Assembly: GCF_016458275.1 (NCBI RefSeq)
Contig: NZ_JAEMHM010000011.1
Span: 124,001-188,000 of the forward strand
Direction: 5' to 3'
Source of the DNA: Geomesophilobacter sediminis
Lineage (GTDB): Bacteria; Desulfobacterota; Desulfuromonadia; Geobacterales; Geobacteraceae
DNA length: 64,000 nt
Both the position numbers and the translations under genes were made by a program. How positions within the stretch are numbered: the stretch's first letter is position 1; each line of letters opens with the position of its first letter. Below the pieces are notes generated by a model that was given only the letters and a program-made list of their open reading frames with translations, ran no database searches and was not told where the DNA came from. Of the stretch, positions 25,721 through 37,130 are shown one piece after another.

Positions 25721-25845
25721 GGGGCTAGGGATGGGGGGCTAGGGGCTAGTAAAGATAAGCGGGTTGATCACCGCCTTCTTCGTCTTTGCTCCCTAGCTCC
25801 TAGCCCCTAGTCCCCAGCCCCGGTTTTTCCTCAGCCCCTAGCCCC
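25721..25845. repeat. Inverted heptamer arrays between lpxD and fabZ (unit GGGGCTA)
   Basis: The left arm (25721-25748) is GGGGCTA GGGATGG GGGGCTA GGGGCTA. The right side has TAGCTCC TAGCCCC TAGTCCC CAGCCCC (25794-25821) plus a second group CAGCCCC TAGCCCC (25832-25845). Left and inner right arms match in inverted order at 23 of 28 positions by my count. The second right group overlaps the lpxD stop codon, so the final codons of lpxD derive from the array edge. This is locus D. Confidence 0.85.
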
Positions 25846-26887
25846 GGTTTACCCCTGCCTCCGCCAACAGCCCTTCCAGCTCCGCCACCCTTTTTTCCAG
25901 GGCGATCATCGTCTTGCGCATCTCGGGGAGCTTGGCATAGACGCCGGAAGCCTTGAGCCACTCGCGGTGCGGGATGACCGGAATGCCGCTCAGGATCTGA
26001 TTGGATTCGATGTTGCCGGGGACGCCGGATTTCGCGCCGATCATGACCTTGTCGCCGATCTTGATGTGTCCGGCGACGCCGACCTGGCCGCCCAGGGTGA
26101 CGTTGTTGCCGACCCGGGTGCTCCCCGAGATCCCGACCTGCGAGCAGATCATGCCGTTTTCGCCGATCACGCAGTTGTGGGCCACCTGGACCAGGTTGTC
26201 GATCTTGGTTCCCTTGCCGATCCGGGTCACCTCGAGAGCTGCCCGGTCGACGGTGCTGTTGGCACCGATCTCGACGTCATCCTCGACCACCACGATGCCG
26301 ATCTGCGGGATCTTGTACCATTGGGGGCCGTCCGGAGCATAGCCGAAGCCGTCGCTGCCGATGACCGCGCCGTTTTGGATGATGACGCGGTTGCCGATAC
26401 GGCACCCTTCCCGCACGCTCACGTTGGCATGGAGGGTGACGTCATCGCCGACCACCACACCGGGGTACAGCACCACTCCCGGATGCAGGGTGACCCGGTC
26501 CCCGAGCACCACCCCGGAAGCGACCGAGGCGCCGGGATAGATCGAAACGTCGGCCCCGATGGTCACCCCTTCGGCGACGAACGCACCGGGCATGATGCCG
26601 CAGGGGGGGAGCCGCTTCACCGCGAAGAGGGTCAGGAGCTTGGCGAAGGCGAGGTACGGGTTGGCGCACAGGATCGCGTTGCGGCCGTGGGTCTCCGCCC
26701 CGGCGGGGAGGATGACCGCGGCGGCGCGGGTCGTGGCGACCTTGCTGGCGTACTTGGGATTGGCGAGGAAGGTGAGATCGTGCTCCCCGGCGTCATCCAG
26801 GGTCCCGAGTCCGGCGACGGTCACGTCCCCGTCGCCGACCACGGTGCCGCCCAGATAGGCCGCAATCTCCTTGAGAGATTTCGTCAT
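25838..26887 (-). CDS. lpxD: UDP-3-O-(3-hydroxyacyl)glucosamine N-acyltransferase
   Basis: The 349-residue protein has an N-terminal uridine-binding domain (ending near residue 100), then hexapeptide repeats. The catalytic histidine is in [13 protein letters not shown] near 237. A C-terminal helix ([19 protein letters not shown]) follows. It adds the N-linked hydroxyacyl chain. GGGGAC precedes the ATG. The stop codon lies inside the GGGGCTA heptamer array, and the last residues (VNRG) are encoded by the array boundary. Confidence 0.95.
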   Translation of the reverse strand: MTKSLKEIAAYLGGTVVGDGDVTVAGLGTLDDAGEHDLTFLANPKYASKVATTRAAAVILPAGAETHGRNAILCANPYLAFAKLLTLFAVKRLPPCGIMPGAFVAEGVTIGADVSIYPGASVASGVVLGDRVTLHPGVVLYPGVVVGDDVTLHANVSVREGCRIGNRVIIQNGAVIGSDGFGYAPDGPQWYKIPQIGIVVVEDDVEIGANSTVDRAALEVTRIGKGTKIDNLVQVAHNCVIGENGMICSQVGISGSTRVGNNVTLGGQVGVAGHIKIGDKVMIGAKSGVPGNIESNQILSGIPVIPHREWLKASGVYAKLPEMRKTMIALEKRVAELEGLLAEAGVNRG

Positions 26888-26899
26888 CTTTGTCCCCGT

Positions 26900-27418
26900 T
26901 TACTTCTTGGCGCGGGAGGCGTTGAACGCCTTGAGGATCTGCTCGGTCACGTCGGCCTTCTCGTCAAGGTAGACCATCTGCTCGCTCTTGACGAAAATCG
27001 CGGTGTAGCCGTTTTGGCGGCCGTAGTTCTGGGTCACCTTCACGATCTCGTCCACGATCTTGCCGGTGTACTCGTCGTTTTTGGACTGGAGGTCTTCCTG
27101 GGCATCCTTCAGGAAGCGCTGGTACTCCTTGAGCTGCTGCTGGTAGTCCCGTTCCTTGGCGCTGCGCGCCGAATCGGACAGGATGCTTCCCTGTTTTTCG
27201 AGCTCGCCCTTGAGCTTCTTGAGCTCTTCTTCCTTGGAATTCTTGGCCCCTTCATACATGGCGGCCCGCTGGCTGAGCTGCTCCTTGGCATCTTTGCCGG
27301 CATCGGACATCAACAGCACCTTCTGCACGTCCACCGAGCCGATCTTGGCCCCGTCGGCGGCAAGCGCCGCAACCGGAAGGGCTGCCATCATAAACAACGC
27401 AACGATCAATCTTCTCAT
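26900..27418 (-). CDS. skp: OmpH/Skp-family periplasmic chaperone
   Basis: The 172-residue product has a signal peptide (MRRLIVALFMMAALPVAALAAD, cleavage after ALA), then KIGSVDVQKVLLMSDAGK and a long charged coiled-coil (about residues 45-120). This is the jellyfish-like Skp chaperone that carries unfolded outer-membrane proteins to BamA. AAGGAG lies 7 nt before the ATG. It sits 24 nt downstream of bamA and 12 nt upstream of lpxD, the usual order. Confidence 0.92.
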   Translation of the reverse strand: MRRLIVALFMMAALPVAALAADGAKIGSVDVQKVLLMSDAGKDAKEQLSQRAAMYEGAKNSKEEELKKLKGELEKQGSILSDSARSAKERDYQQQLKEYQRFLKDAQEDLQSKNDEYTGKIVDEIVKVTQNYGRQNGYTAIFVKSEQMVYLDEKADVTEQILKAFNASRAKK

Positions 27419-27442
27419 GACCTGCTCCTTGTCTGACTATGG

Positions 27443-29800
27443 TTAGAAGAAATTCCCGATTGAGAATTCAAGACGGCCACCGGGGTGGTCGATGTCTTTA
27501 CGCGGGTTGACCGGGATGCCGTATTCGAGCCGCAGCGGCCCGATCGGCGAGAACCACCGGATCCCGAAGCCGTAGCTCGCGAGGATCGCCGGCGATGCGG
27601 GATTTTGGTCGTAGCTCTGGAAGGTTTTTTCCAGGGTCGGGTACGCGTTGCCGGCGTCGAAGAAGAGGACCCCCTTGAGACCCGCCTCCTTGACCAGGGG
27701 CATGGTGTACTCGAGGTTCACGTACGCCTCGGTTTCCCCGCCGAGGTAGACCCGCCCGCCGGTGCTGGTGCCGACGCCGCGGTAGTCAGTGACGACGGTT
27801 TCGGTGGATCTGCTGGGAGAAACCGTCCGGTTGCCAAAACCGCGCAGCGTGCCGATGCCGCCGAGATAGAACTTCTCGTCGATCTGCACGTCCTTGCCCA
27901 TGACCCCCTGGATCATCCCGAACGCGCCGTGGATCGAGGCGACCGACCCCCAACCGACCGGATGGAAGTAGATGCCGTCGGCGATCGACCGGACAAACCG
28001 GTTCGAACCGCCCAAACCGGCGAACTCCACCGAGAGCGAGCTGACCGTACCGTTGGAGGGATCGAGGCGGTAGTCGGTGGTGTTGCGGCTGAGGCTGGCA
28101 GTGATCGACGACGTGGTGGAGGTTGTCTCAGGAGCGACGATGGTCCCGTTGTGAATCCCCTCCAAAAGCCCCTGCGACTCGTCGAAGATCTCCTTCTCCT
28201 CGTAGCGGTAGACCCAGAAGGTGCTCACGTTGTCGGAAAGCGGGTACCCGGCCTTGATGTCGGCGCCGGTCGCCCGACGGGTGTAGTCGATGTACTGGCG
28301 CTCGGTCCGGTAGACGTCGCCCCCCAGGGTCCACTTGGTGTCCATGAAGTAGGGGTCGGTGACGCCGAGGTTGTAGGTCTGGGACTTGGTACCGAAGGAA
28401 ACCGCGGCGGAAAGCTTCAGTCCCAGGCCGAGGAAGTTCGACTGCTGGATCGACCCCTGGCCGATGATGCCGTCCAGCGACGAGTAGCCGGCGCCGACAC
28501 TGAAGGTGCCGGTCGGCTTCTCCTTCACGTCGACGTTGAGGTCGATCTTGTCGGGGGAGGTCCCCTTCGCGGTATTGATGTTGGCTTCTTCGAAGAAGCC
28601 GGTGTTCATCAGGTTCTGCTTGCTCTTTTTGATGGCGGTCGCGTTGTAGAGATCGCCTTCCATCAGTTTCATCTCGCGGCGCACTACCTTGTCGCGGCTC
28701 TTGGTGTTGCCGGTGATGTTGATCCGGTCAATGTTGACCTTCGCCCCCTTCTCCATCTCGAAGGTGATGTCGATGGTCTTGTTTTCCGGGTGAATCCTCG
28801 TCTGCGGGGAGGCGTTGGCAAAGGCGTACCCCTTGTCCGCATATTCATCGGTGAGGGCGAAAACGTCGGTGCGAAGGTTGGTCCGGCTGAAGAGCTCGCC
28901 GCTTTTTTCCTTGAGCTTCTTGGAGAGCTCCTCGGTGCTCTCCAGGAGGTCCCCCTTGAAGCCAAGAGCGCCCAACTTGTACTGATCGCCTTCGGTGATC
29001 CCGATGGTGACGGTGAGTCCCTTCTTGTCGGGAAGGAGTTCCACCTTCGGTTCTCCGACCTTCACGTTGACATAGCCGTTGTTGAGGTAGAGATCGGCAA
29101 TCAGGGCGACGTCGTTTTTCAGGACCTCTTCCTTGTAGGTGCCGCCACCGGTCAGCCAGGAAAGCCACCAGCGCTCGACAGTCTCCATCTGCTTTTTCAG
29201 CTTCTTGTCGTTGAAGGCGTGGTTCCCCTCGAACTTGATCTTCTCGATGAGGATCTTGTCCCCTTCCTTGATGTGGACCAGGAGGTTCAGGTCGGTGTCG
29301 TTCTTCTTCTCGACTTTCGTCTCCACCTCGGCGAGGTAGTACCCTTCGTCGGAGTAGAGCTTTTTGACCTTTTTGACCCCTTTGGCGACGTCCTTGGGGG
29401 AGTAGATCGAGTTGGCCTTGACGTCGAGGGCTTCGCGCACCTTGTCGGTGCTGACTTCCTTGGCACCCTCGATCTTCACTTCGCGGACCACCGGTTTTTC
29501 CAGCACCACGTAGGTCAGGGTGATTCCGCCGTCGGTTTTGTCACTCTCCGCACTTACCTCACGGAAATAGCCGAGCTTGAAGATGGCACGGAGGTCGGCG
29601 TCGACCTTGTCGAGGTCGACCTCGTCACCCGGACGCACCTTGACCACCTGCATCACGGCGGCGGACTCGATCCGCTTGTTCCCCTTCACCTTGATGGCGA
29701 CGATCTTGTCCCCTTCAGCAAAGGCAGCTGTGGCGAACAACAGTTGCAGGGCCAGAAGGGCCGAAACAAATATGCGGAGCAAAAGTCCCCCTAGTGACAT
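27443..29800 (-). CDS. bamA: Outer membrane assembly factor BamA
   Basis: The 785-residue precursor has a signal peptide (cleavage after FATAAFA), five POTRA domains over about residues 28-440 (for example KIVAIKVKGNKRIES at the first) and a C-terminal 16-strand barrel ending in FSIGNFF, a terminal aromatic beta-signal. The surface-loop motif appears as YLGGIGTLRGFGNRTV. It folds outer-membrane proteins. The ATG at 29800 has a weak ribosome site; a TTG seven codons in has AGGGGGA very close, so the start is not fully certain. It is separated from lolD by palindromic repeats. Confidence 0.95.
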   Translation of the reverse strand: MSLGGLLLRIFVSALLALQLLFATAAFAEGDKIVAIKVKGNKRIESAAVMQVVKVRPGDEVDLDKVDADLRAIFKLGYFREVSAESDKTDGGITLTYVVLEKPVVREVKIEGAKEVSTDKVREALDVKANSIYSPKDVAKGVKKVKKLYSDEGYYLAEVETKVEKKNDTDLNLLVHIKEGDKILIEKIKFEGNHAFNDKKLKKQMETVERWWLSWLTGGGTYKEEVLKNDVALIADLYLNNGYVNVKVGEPKVELLPDKKGLTVTIGITEGDQYKLGALGFKGDLLESTEELSKKLKEKSGELFSRTNLRTDVFALTDEYADKGYAFANASPQTRIHPENKTIDITFEMEKGAKVNIDRINITGNTKSRDKVVRREMKLMEGDLYNATAIKKSKQNLMNTGFFEEANINTAKGTSPDKIDLNVDVKEKPTGTFSVGAGYSSLDGIIGQGSIQQSNFLGLGLKLSAAVSFGTKSQTYNLGVTDPYFMDTKWTLGGDVYRTERQYIDYTRRATGADIKAGYPLSDNVSTFWVYRYEEKEIFDESQGLLEGIHNGTIVAPETTSTTSSITASLSRNTTDYRLDPSNGTVSSLSVEFAGLGGSNRFVRSIADGIYFHPVGWGSVASIHGAFGMIQGVMGKDVQIDEKFYLGGIGTLRGFGNRTVSPSRSTETVVTDYRGVGTSTGGRVYLGGETEAYVNLEYTMPLVKEAGLKGVLFFDAGNAYPTLEKTFQSYDQNPASPAILASYGFGIRWFSPIGPLRLEYGIPVNPRKDIDHPGGRLEFSIGNFF

Positions 29801-29830
29801 TAAAAATGCAAAGAATGAACTGCGTTTTGA

Positions 29831-29965
29831 CTCCCCCTTTAACGAAGGGGGCTATCTCCTCCCCCCTTTAACAAAGGGGGGTCGGGGGGGATTTGCTTCC
29901 AAGGTTCTGGTTCCAAGCCCTTAAAACGGCAAATCCCCCGAAGTCCCCCTTTTTCAAAGGGGGAC
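29831..29965. repeat. Composite palindromic element between lolD and bamA
   Basis: Three short palindromes of the type CCCCCTTT-N-AAAGGGGG lie at 29831-29851, 29861-29881 and 29944-29964. The last two are joined by inverted GGGGGGATTTGC (from 29884) and GGCAAATCCCCC (29928-29939). The whole is an imperfect palindrome of about 105 nt. The same plan occurs at 37943-38041 and, interrupted, at 6978-7209. Confidence 0.8.
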
Positions 29966-29973
29966 TTGGAAGG

Positions 29974-30651
29974 TTATTCCTCGACGATCCGCCCGTCGGC
30001 CAGGCGGATGATCCGTCCCATCCCGGCAGCGAGTTTCTCGTTGTGGGTCACGATCACCAGCGCGATCCCGGTCCGCTCCTGGATGGAATAGAGCAGCGAG
30101 TGCACCTCTTCGCTGGTGCGGGTATCCAGGTTGCCGGTCGGCTCGTCGGCGAGCAAAATGCGCGGCGAACGGACCAGGGCCCGCGCGATCGCCACCCGCT
30201 GCTGCTCACCGCCGGAAAGTTCGCCGGGGCGGTGGGTGATCCGGTGGGAAAGCCCCACGTCCTGCAAAAGGGGCAGGGCCTTCTCCGCCGCCTCGCTCCG
30301 CTTCACCCCGCCGATCAAAAGCGGCATCATCACGTTCTCCAACGCCGTGAACTCCGGCAGGAGGTGATGGAACTGGAAGACAAAGCCGATGGAGCGGTTG
30401 CGGAAGGCGGCCAGCGGCTGGTCGCCCAAGCGGAAGATGTCTTCGCCGTCGAAGAGGATCTGCCCGGAGGACGGGCGGTCGATGGTCCCCATGACGTGAA
30501 GCAGGGTGCTTTTCCCGGCCCCGGACTTGCCGACCAGCGCCATGGTGTCGCCGGCAGCGACGGTAAGATCGATCCCCTTGAGGACCTCGACCTTGGAAGG
30601 ACCGCCGCCGTAGGTCTTGTAGAGGTCACGGACCTCGAGCAGGTTACTCAT
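29974..30651 (-). CDS. lolD: Lipoprotein-releasing system ATP-binding protein
   Basis: The 225-residue ABC ATPase has Walker [10 protein letters not shown] near residue 42, signature [16 protein letters not shown], and Walker [12 protein letters not shown], which is the LolD/MacB-type form. With the adjacent permease it extracts lipoproteins from the inner membrane and hands them to LolA. ATG 30651 overlaps the permease stop by 8 nt; the frame up to 30714 runs into the permease gene. It fits the envelope cluster, which encodes several lipoproteins. Confidence 0.93.
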   Translation of the reverse strand: MSNLLEVRDLYKTYGGGPSKVEVLKGIDLTVAAGDTMALVGKSGAGKSTLLHVMGTIDRPSSGQILFDGEDIFRLGDQPLAAFRNRSIGFVFQFHHLLPEFTALENVMMPLLIGGVKRSEAAEKALPLLQDVGLSHRITHRPGELSGGEQQRVAIARALVRSPRILLADEPTGNLDTRTSEEVHSLLYSIQERTGIALVIVTHNEKLAAGMGRIIRLADGRIVEE

Positions 30652-31894
30652 AGCGCAACGCCTCCGCCGGCGGGAGCCGCGAGGCCGCCCAGGATGGATA
30701 GAGCGTCGCGGCAAACGAGATGAGCACCGCGGTGACGCTGATCAAAAGCACGTCCGAAGGGATCACCTTGGACGGGAAATGATCGAGATAGTAGATGTCC
30801 TTGCTGAAGAGCTCGAAGCCGGTCACCTTCTGGATCACGCCGACGATCGGTTCCAGGTTCAGGGCCACCACGAGCCCCCCCAGAACCCCGATGATCGTCC
30901 CGAAGACGCCGATGATGACCCCCTCGAAGACGAAGATCCGCATGATGGAGCGGCTGGTCGCCCCCATCGATTTCAGGATGGCGATGTCGCGGGTCTTCTC
31001 CATGACCACCATGAACAGGGTCGAGGCGATCCCGAAGGCCGCCACCAGCACGATCAGGGTGAGGATGATGAACATCACGCTCTTCTCGGTCCGAAGCGCG
31101 AACAGGATGTTCTTGTTCATCTGCATCCAGTCCCGCGCGTGGAACGGTACGCCGAGGTCGCGGTTGATCTTCTTGACCAGATCCCCGGTCTTGTAGACGT
31201 CGCGCACCTTGAGCTGGATACCGGTCACCACGTCGCCCAGGTCGAGAAACTCCTGGGCCACCGGCAGCGAGACGTACGCCAAGGTGGAGTCGTACTCGAA
31301 CATCCCGGTGTTGAAGATCCCGACCACGTTGAACCGGCGCATCTTGGGCATCATCCCGAAGGGGGTGATGTTCCCCATCGGAGAGATGACGTCGACGGTG
31401 TCACCGAGATTGAGTCCCAGGTTGCGGGCCAGCTCCTTGCCGATCACGACCCCGGGCTCCTTGGTGGCCGTGTCTTCAAGAGAACTGAGCCCCCCCTCCA
31501 CGATCGACTTGTGCAGGTTGGTGACCTGCGCATCGGTCTTCACGTCGATACCGCGCAGGACGACGCCAGAGACGTTCTTCCCCGAGGAGAGCATCACTTG
31601 GTTGTAAATGAAGGGAGTGGCGGCGACCACCCCGTCCATCTGCACCAGCTTCTTCTCGACGGCCTGGTAGTTTTCTACCGACCCCATCGAGTTCAGCACC
31701 ACGATGTGGGCGTTGGTCCCGAGGATCTTGTCCTTCAGGTCCTCCTCGAATCCCGTCATGACGGCGAGGACGATGATGAGGGCCATGACCCCGAGCGCAA
31801 CGCCGGCCACCGAGATGAGGGTGATCAGCGATATGAAGGTCGATTTGCGCTTTGCCTTGAGGTAGCGCAACCCGATTAGAAGCTCGAAGGGCAT
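30644..31894 (-). CDS. lolC: Lipoprotein-releasing ABC transporter permease LolC/LolE
   Basis: The 416-residue permease has one N-terminal membrane helix ([20 protein letters not shown]), a large periplasmic domain (about residues 48-270) and three C-terminal helices typical of FtsX/MacB-fold permeases. [19 protein letters not shown] is the conserved coupling region. Only one permease gene is present, so the complex may use two copies, as in LolF-type systems. It starts 1 nt after the lysS stop region on the same strand and overlaps lolD. Confidence 0.92.
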   Translation of the reverse strand: MPFELLIGLRYLKAKRKSTFISLITLISVAGVALGVMALIIVLAVMTGFEEDLKDKILGTNAHIVVLNSMGSVENYQAVEKKLVQMDGVVAATPFIYNQVMLSSGKNVSGVVLRGIDVKTDAQVTNLHKSIVEGGLSSLEDTATKEPGVVIGKELARNLGLNLGDTVDVISPMGNITPFGMMPKMRRFNVVGIFNTGMFEYDSTLAYVSLPVAQEFLDLGDVVTGIQLKVRDVYKTGDLVKKINRDLGVPFHARDWMQMNKNILFALRTEKSVMFIILTLIVLVAAFGIASTLFMVVMEKTRDIAILKSMGATSRSIMRIFVFEGVIIGVFGTIIGVLGGLVVALNLEPIVGVIQKVTGFELFSKDIYYLDHFPSKVIPSDVLLISVTAVLISFAATLYPSWAASRLPPAEALRYE

Positions 31895-31895
31895 T

Positions 31896-33374
31896 TTATT
31901 TGGACTCTTTCCTCAGTTGCGGGAACAGGATGACGTCGCGGATCGACGGGGAATCGGTGAGGAGCATGACCAGGCGGTCGATGCCGATCCCCTCCCCGGC
32001 GGTCGGCGGCAGGCCGTACTCCAGGGCGCGGATGTAGTCCTCGTCCATGTAGTGCGCCTCCTCGTCGCCTTTCGCCTTCGCGGCGACCTGCTGCAGGAAG
32101 CGCTCCTTCTGGTCGCGCGGGTCGTTGAGCTCGGAGAAGGCGTTCGCCATCTCGCGCCCGGCGCAGAAGAACTCGAAGCGGTCCACGTACTGCGGGTCGT
32201 GGTCGTTCTTGCGGGAAAGCGGCGAAACCTCGGTCGGGTACTCAGTGATGAAGGTCGGCTGGATCAGCTTGGTCTCCGCAACCTCCTCGAAGATCTCGGT
32301 GATCAGCTTGCCGTAGCCGATATCCTCGGTGAGCTCCAGCCCGATCTTCTGGCTGTAGGCGTAGGCAAGGTCGCGGTCCTCCAGGGACTTGGCGTCGATG
32401 TCGCCGTACTCGACGATGGCCTCTTTCACGGTGAGGCGCTTCCAGGGACGCTGGAAGCTGATCTCATGCCCCTGGTAGGTGAAGTCGAGCGTCCCCAGAA
32501 GTTCCTGGGTGACGTGGCAGAGAAGATCCTCGGTGAAGTCCATCAGGTCCTCGAAGGTCGCGTAGGCCTGGTAGAACTCCATCATGGTGAATTCGGGGTT
32601 GTGGCGGACCGAGATCCCCTCGTTGCGGAAGTTCCGGTTGATCTCGAAGACCCGGTCCAGACCACCGACCACGAGCCGCTTCAGGTAGAGCTCGGGGGCG
32701 ATGCGCAGATAGAGGTCCATGTCCAGCGCGTTGTGATGGGTGATGAACGGACGCGCCGTAGCGCCGCCCGGGATCTGCTGCATCATCGGCGTTTCGACCT
32801 CGAGGAAGTCCTTGCCGGTCATGTACTCGCGGATCAGGCTGACGATGCGCGAACGCTTGAAGAAGACCTCGCGCACCTCGGGGCTCACGATCAGGTCGAC
32901 GTAGCGCTGGCGGTAGCGGGTCTCGACGTCGGTCAGGCCGTGGAACTTCTCCGGCAGCGGCAAGAGCGACTTGGTAAGGAGGCGGATCTCGGTGACGTTC
33001 AAGGAGAGTTCGCCGGTCTTGGTGCGAAACGGGGTCCCGACGGCGCCGACGATGTCGCCGATGTCGTAGGCTTCAAACTCGGCGAAGAGTGCCTCACCGA
33101 GGGTGTCTTTCTTCAAATAGAGCTGTACCCGCCCCTTGCGGTCCTGGAGCTGGACAAAGGCGGCCTTGCCGAAGGAACGGCGGGCGAGGATCCTCCCGGC
33201 AACCACGAAGGTCTGCGGGTTCTCCTCGATCTCCATGATCTCGCCGTAGGCGGCCTTGATGTCGGCCGAGGTGTGCTGGGGGCGGAAATCGTTGGGGTAC
33301 GGGTTGATCCCCGCCTCCCAAAGTGCGTCAACCTTGCGTCTTCTCTGTAAAAGCAGTTCGCTCAACTCTTCCAT
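31896..33374 (-). CDS. lysS: Lysyl-tRNA synthetase, class II
   Basis: The 492-residue protein has the N-terminal anticodon-binding OB fold ([20 protein letters not shown]), class II motif 2 in [20 protein letters not shown] and motif 3 in [17 protein letters not shown] 33374 starts the conserved [20 protein letters not shown]; the extra 25 residues to 33449 lack support and run into a terminator. It charges tRNA-Lys. Its place just upstream of lolC is as I remember it from other Geobacter genomes. Confidence 0.95.
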   Translation of the reverse strand: MEELSELLLQRRRKVDALWEAGINPYPNDFRPQHTSADIKAAYGEIMEIEENPQTFVVAGRILARRSFGKAAFVQLQDRKGRVQLYLKKDTLGEALFAEFEAYDIGDIVGAVGTPFRTKTGELSLNVTEIRLLTKSLLPLPEKFHGLTDVETRYRQRYVDLIVSPEVREVFFKRSRIVSLIREYMTGKDFLEVETPMMQQIPGGATARPFITHHNALDMDLYLRIAPELYLKRLVVGGLDRVFEINRNFRNEGISVRHNPEFTMMEFYQAYATFEDLMDFTEDLLCHVTQELLGTLDFTYQGHEISFQRPWKRLTVKEAIVEYGDIDAKSLEDRDLAYAYSQKIGLELTEDIGYGKLITEIFEEVAETKLIQPTFITEYPTEVSPLSRKNDHDPQYVDRFEFFCAGREMANAFSELNDPRDQKERFLQQVAAKAKGDEEAHYMDEDYIRALEYGLPPTAGEGIGIDRLVMLLTDSPSIRDVILFPQLRKESK

Positions 33375-33451
33375 TGTTGTATCAACCTTTCTGAATGCCG
33401 AATCCGGGAAACAATCCGTCAAATTAATCTTTTCACTAAGCCAAGTCAAGG

Positions 33452-33477
33452 AAAAAGGGGGGACGAAGTCCCCCCTT
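33452..33477 (-). terminator. Rho-independent terminator after the RCC1 gene
   Basis: On the minus strand GGGGGGAC, loop TTC and GTCCCCCC form a perfect 8-bp stem (33457-33475) followed by TTTTT. It lies 45 nt downstream of the RCC1 stop and 78 nt upstream of the lysS start, so lysS needs its own promoter or read-through. Confidence 0.85.
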
Positions 33478-33521
33478 GTGAGTCCGGGAAAAAGTGCCGC
33501 GGTTGCTGGAGTTAGCGGCGA

Positions 33522-34982
33522 TTAGAACTCTTGCGCGCCCGCTACCGGAACGGCGCTCAGGATATACCCGATCGAGGTGGTGGAGATCGGCTGGCCGAGC
33601 TGCCCGTGACCGTTATCCCCCCAGCCGTACCAGCCCTTGCCGACGATATGTACCATCGTGCTGTGGCCGAAGGCGGAGATGTCGTCGGCAAGCCACTCTC
33701 CATGAGCCAATAAAGAGGCTGCGGAGCTGTAGATGCCGAAGCGGGTCGAGCCGTGGGTTGCGGTGGAGAAATTGGCCCAGGCCGTGGTGCGGTTCGAGAA
33801 GGTGGTATTGCCGATAATGGTGACCGGGCGACTGACCACCGTCGCATCACCGAGCTGGCCGTAGGAATTGAACCCGATCGCGTAGACCGTGCCGTTATCC
33901 AGCAGAATCACGATATGATCCAGGCCGGCGGAAATCTTTACAATGTTGTGGTTTTGAACGGCGCTGGGAATGAAAAGCGGCATCGGGGTCGCAAGTGACA
34001 GCGTCGACACATCAGGATGCCCGATGTTGTTGCCCCAGAAGAACATCGTCTTCATGTCGTTGGCCAGAGCTACGGAGAAGGTCCCCCCGGCAGCTATCTG
34101 CGCGATGCCAGGGTTCGACGGAAATACCACCGGTTTGGCATAGCCCACCCTCAGGTTGGCCGGGATGGAATTATCCTGGCCGCACTGGCCATACGTGTTA
34201 TCCCCCCAGGCAAAAAGAGTACCGTCGATCCTCAAGGCGAGAACGTGGTCTGCGCCCGAAGCGATGGCAGTGATCTTTTCGAGCCGGTCGTTCTGTCCGC
34301 CCGGATAGGCCAGAACGGGGACGGGCCAAGGACTGTCGGTGAAGTTGTTGTTCCCCAGTTCGCCATAGCCGTTGTATCCCCAGGTAAATACGGCGCCGTC
34401 GCTGCCCCTCAGCGCCACGGAGTGGAACCCTCCCGCTGCCACGGCAGTAACTCCGGTGAGCGGTCCCCCGTTGGGCGTACCGACCGCATCGGTAGTCAGA
34501 TACGTCTTCGGACCGACACGCAGCGGAATCCGGCTGTAAGCGGCCGAGCCCGTGGTGGGGGTAACGGTGCCGTTGCCCAACTGGCCGTGGTAGTTGGATC
34601 CCCAGGCGTATGCGAGGGATTGACCGGTAATGTTGCTGAAAGGCGCAGGTCTTCCGAAGGCAACGGTATGCGCAGCTCCGACCGCAACGCCACCGATTCG
34701 TGCCCCCGTGGTGTGATTGGTGAAGGCAACGATATTTTGGGCAATCGGATGGTACACCGTCTGGTCGCTCAGGTTACCGAAATCAAATCCCAACTGGCCA
34801 AAACCGTTGTACCCCGCAGTGACCAATGCGGTGTTGTTCCGAAAAACGGCGTTGTGGGCATCGAAGATGGAAACGACGCTGGGAATGATGTTATTGGAGG
34901 AGCTGCCACCGCAGCCGTAGATGAGGGCGGAAGCAACGATTCCGGCAGCAAAGAGCAGAGCCTTGCCTTTGGGCATTTGCAT
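33522..34982 (-). CDS. RCC1-repeat lipoprotein (predicted beta-propeller)
   Basis: The 486-residue product has a lipoprotein signal (lipobox SALIYGC, Cys near 24). It contains about six or seven RCC1-type repeats recognisable by WGxNxxGQLG, for example AWGSNYHGQLGNG, TWGYNGYGELGNN, AWGDNTYGQCG, AIGFNSYGQLGD and GWGDNGHGQLGQP. A seven-bladed propeller on the cell surface or in the periplasm is expected; the partner is unknown. AAAGGAAA precedes the ATG. It has its own promoter and terminator, so it is a single-gene unit facing ettA divergently. Confidence 0.88.
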   Translation of the reverse strand: MQMPKGKALLFAAGIVASALIYGCGGSSSNNIIPSVVSIFDAHNAVFRNNTALVTAGYNGFGQLGFDFGNLSDQTVYHPIAQNIVAFTNHTTGARIGGVAVGAAHTVAFGRPAPFSNITGQSLAYAWGSNYHGQLGNGTVTPTTGSAAYSRIPLRVGPKTYLTTDAVGTPNGGPLTGVTAVAAGGFHSVALRGSDGAVFTWGYNGYGELGNNNFTDSPWPVPVLAYPGGQNDRLEKITAIASGADHVLALRIDGTLFAWGDNTYGQCGQDNSIPANLRVGYAKPVVFPSNPGIAQIAAGGTFSVALANDMKTMFFWGNNIGHPDVSTLSLATPMPLFIPSAVQNHNIVKISAGLDHIVILLDNGTVYAIGFNSYGQLGDATVVSRPVTIIGNTTFSNRTTAWANFSTATHGSTRFGIYSSAASLLAHGEWLADDISAFGHSTMVHIVGKGWYGWGDNGHGQLGQPISTTSIGYILSAVPVAGAQEF

Positions 34983-35019
34983 TGAGATATTTCCTTTCGG
35001 AGGCTTTTGAGATCAGCGG

Positions 35020-35048
35020 ATTTAACTATACCTGCCGGCGAAAGTCAA
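35020..35048 (-). promoter_or_regulatory. Sigma-70-type promoter for the RCC1 gene
   Basis: On the minus strand TTGACT (35048-35043) and TTAAAT (35025-35020) are 17 nt apart, about 40 nt upstream of the ATG at 34982. The -10 is a partial match. Confidence 0.45.
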
Positions 35049-35076
35049 GGATGGACTCGGGGTGGTTTTATCGCAG

Positions 35077-35106
35077 TTGACACGGCAACCGCCTTACATG
35101 TAAAAG
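35077..35106 (+). promoter_or_regulatory. Sigma-70-type promoter for ettA
   Basis: A consensus TTGACA at 35077-35082 is followed after 17-18 nt by GTAAAA/TAAAAG (35100-35106), about 45 nt upstream of the ettA ATG. The -35 is perfect and the -10 weak. Confidence 0.45.
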
Positions 35107-35145
35107 AGCTGAATCTACTCAATAAAACGGGGGTCTACTAACTAC

Positions 35146-36831
<1,686 letters not shown>

Positions 36832-36880
36832 GAGATCGGAGACATCGGGCTGACCCGGGCAGCACCGGCTAAGACCCGTA

Positions 36881-36900
36881 GGGGCGCAGCATGCTGCCCC
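36881..36900. repeat. GGGGCGCAGCATGCTGCCCC palindrome, copy 1
   Basis: This near-perfect palindrome is 50 nt after ettA. The same core GCAGCATGCTGC flanked by GGGC/GCCC is found at 44677-44700 and 46225-46244. Confidence 0.8.
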
Positions 36901-36923
36901 CGTAAAATCCGCTTATAAGATGG

Positions 36924-36955
36924 AAAGGGCGCTCCCAAACAGGAGCGCCCTTTCT
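36924..36955 (+). terminator. Terminator after ettA
   Basis: A perfect 12-bp stem AAAGGGCGCTCC / GGAGCGCCCTTT (36924-36953) with a 6-nt loop is followed by CTTATTA. The A/T-flanked stem can act in both directions, also for genes reading from the right. Confidence 0.8.
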
Positions 36956-36981
36956 TATTAACTACTGCACCAGATCCAAGC

Positions 36982-37011
36982 ACTCCCCCTTTGTTTGACA
37001 AAGGGGGACTT
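36982..37011. repeat. Single palindrome of the CCCCCTTT/AAAGGGGG family
   Basis: ACTCCCCCTTTGTTTGACAA followed by AGGGGGACT forms a hairpin downstream of ettA. It is a half-element of the family seen at 29831-29965 and 37943-38041. Confidence 0.75.
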
Positions 37012-37130
37012 GAAATCCTGGCCTCTGATACAACAAGGGCGCAGCTGCGACGCCCCTACCGTCTCACCATTGCTTCAACCTATGCCGGAAGGACCGTCGC
37101 GTTTCGTTTCCTTAACGCGATCTACGTGAT

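Noticed and set aside
27485-29794. 769-residue plus-strand frame opposite bamA
   Set aside because: No start signal and no recognisable domain; bamA on the other strand is complete.
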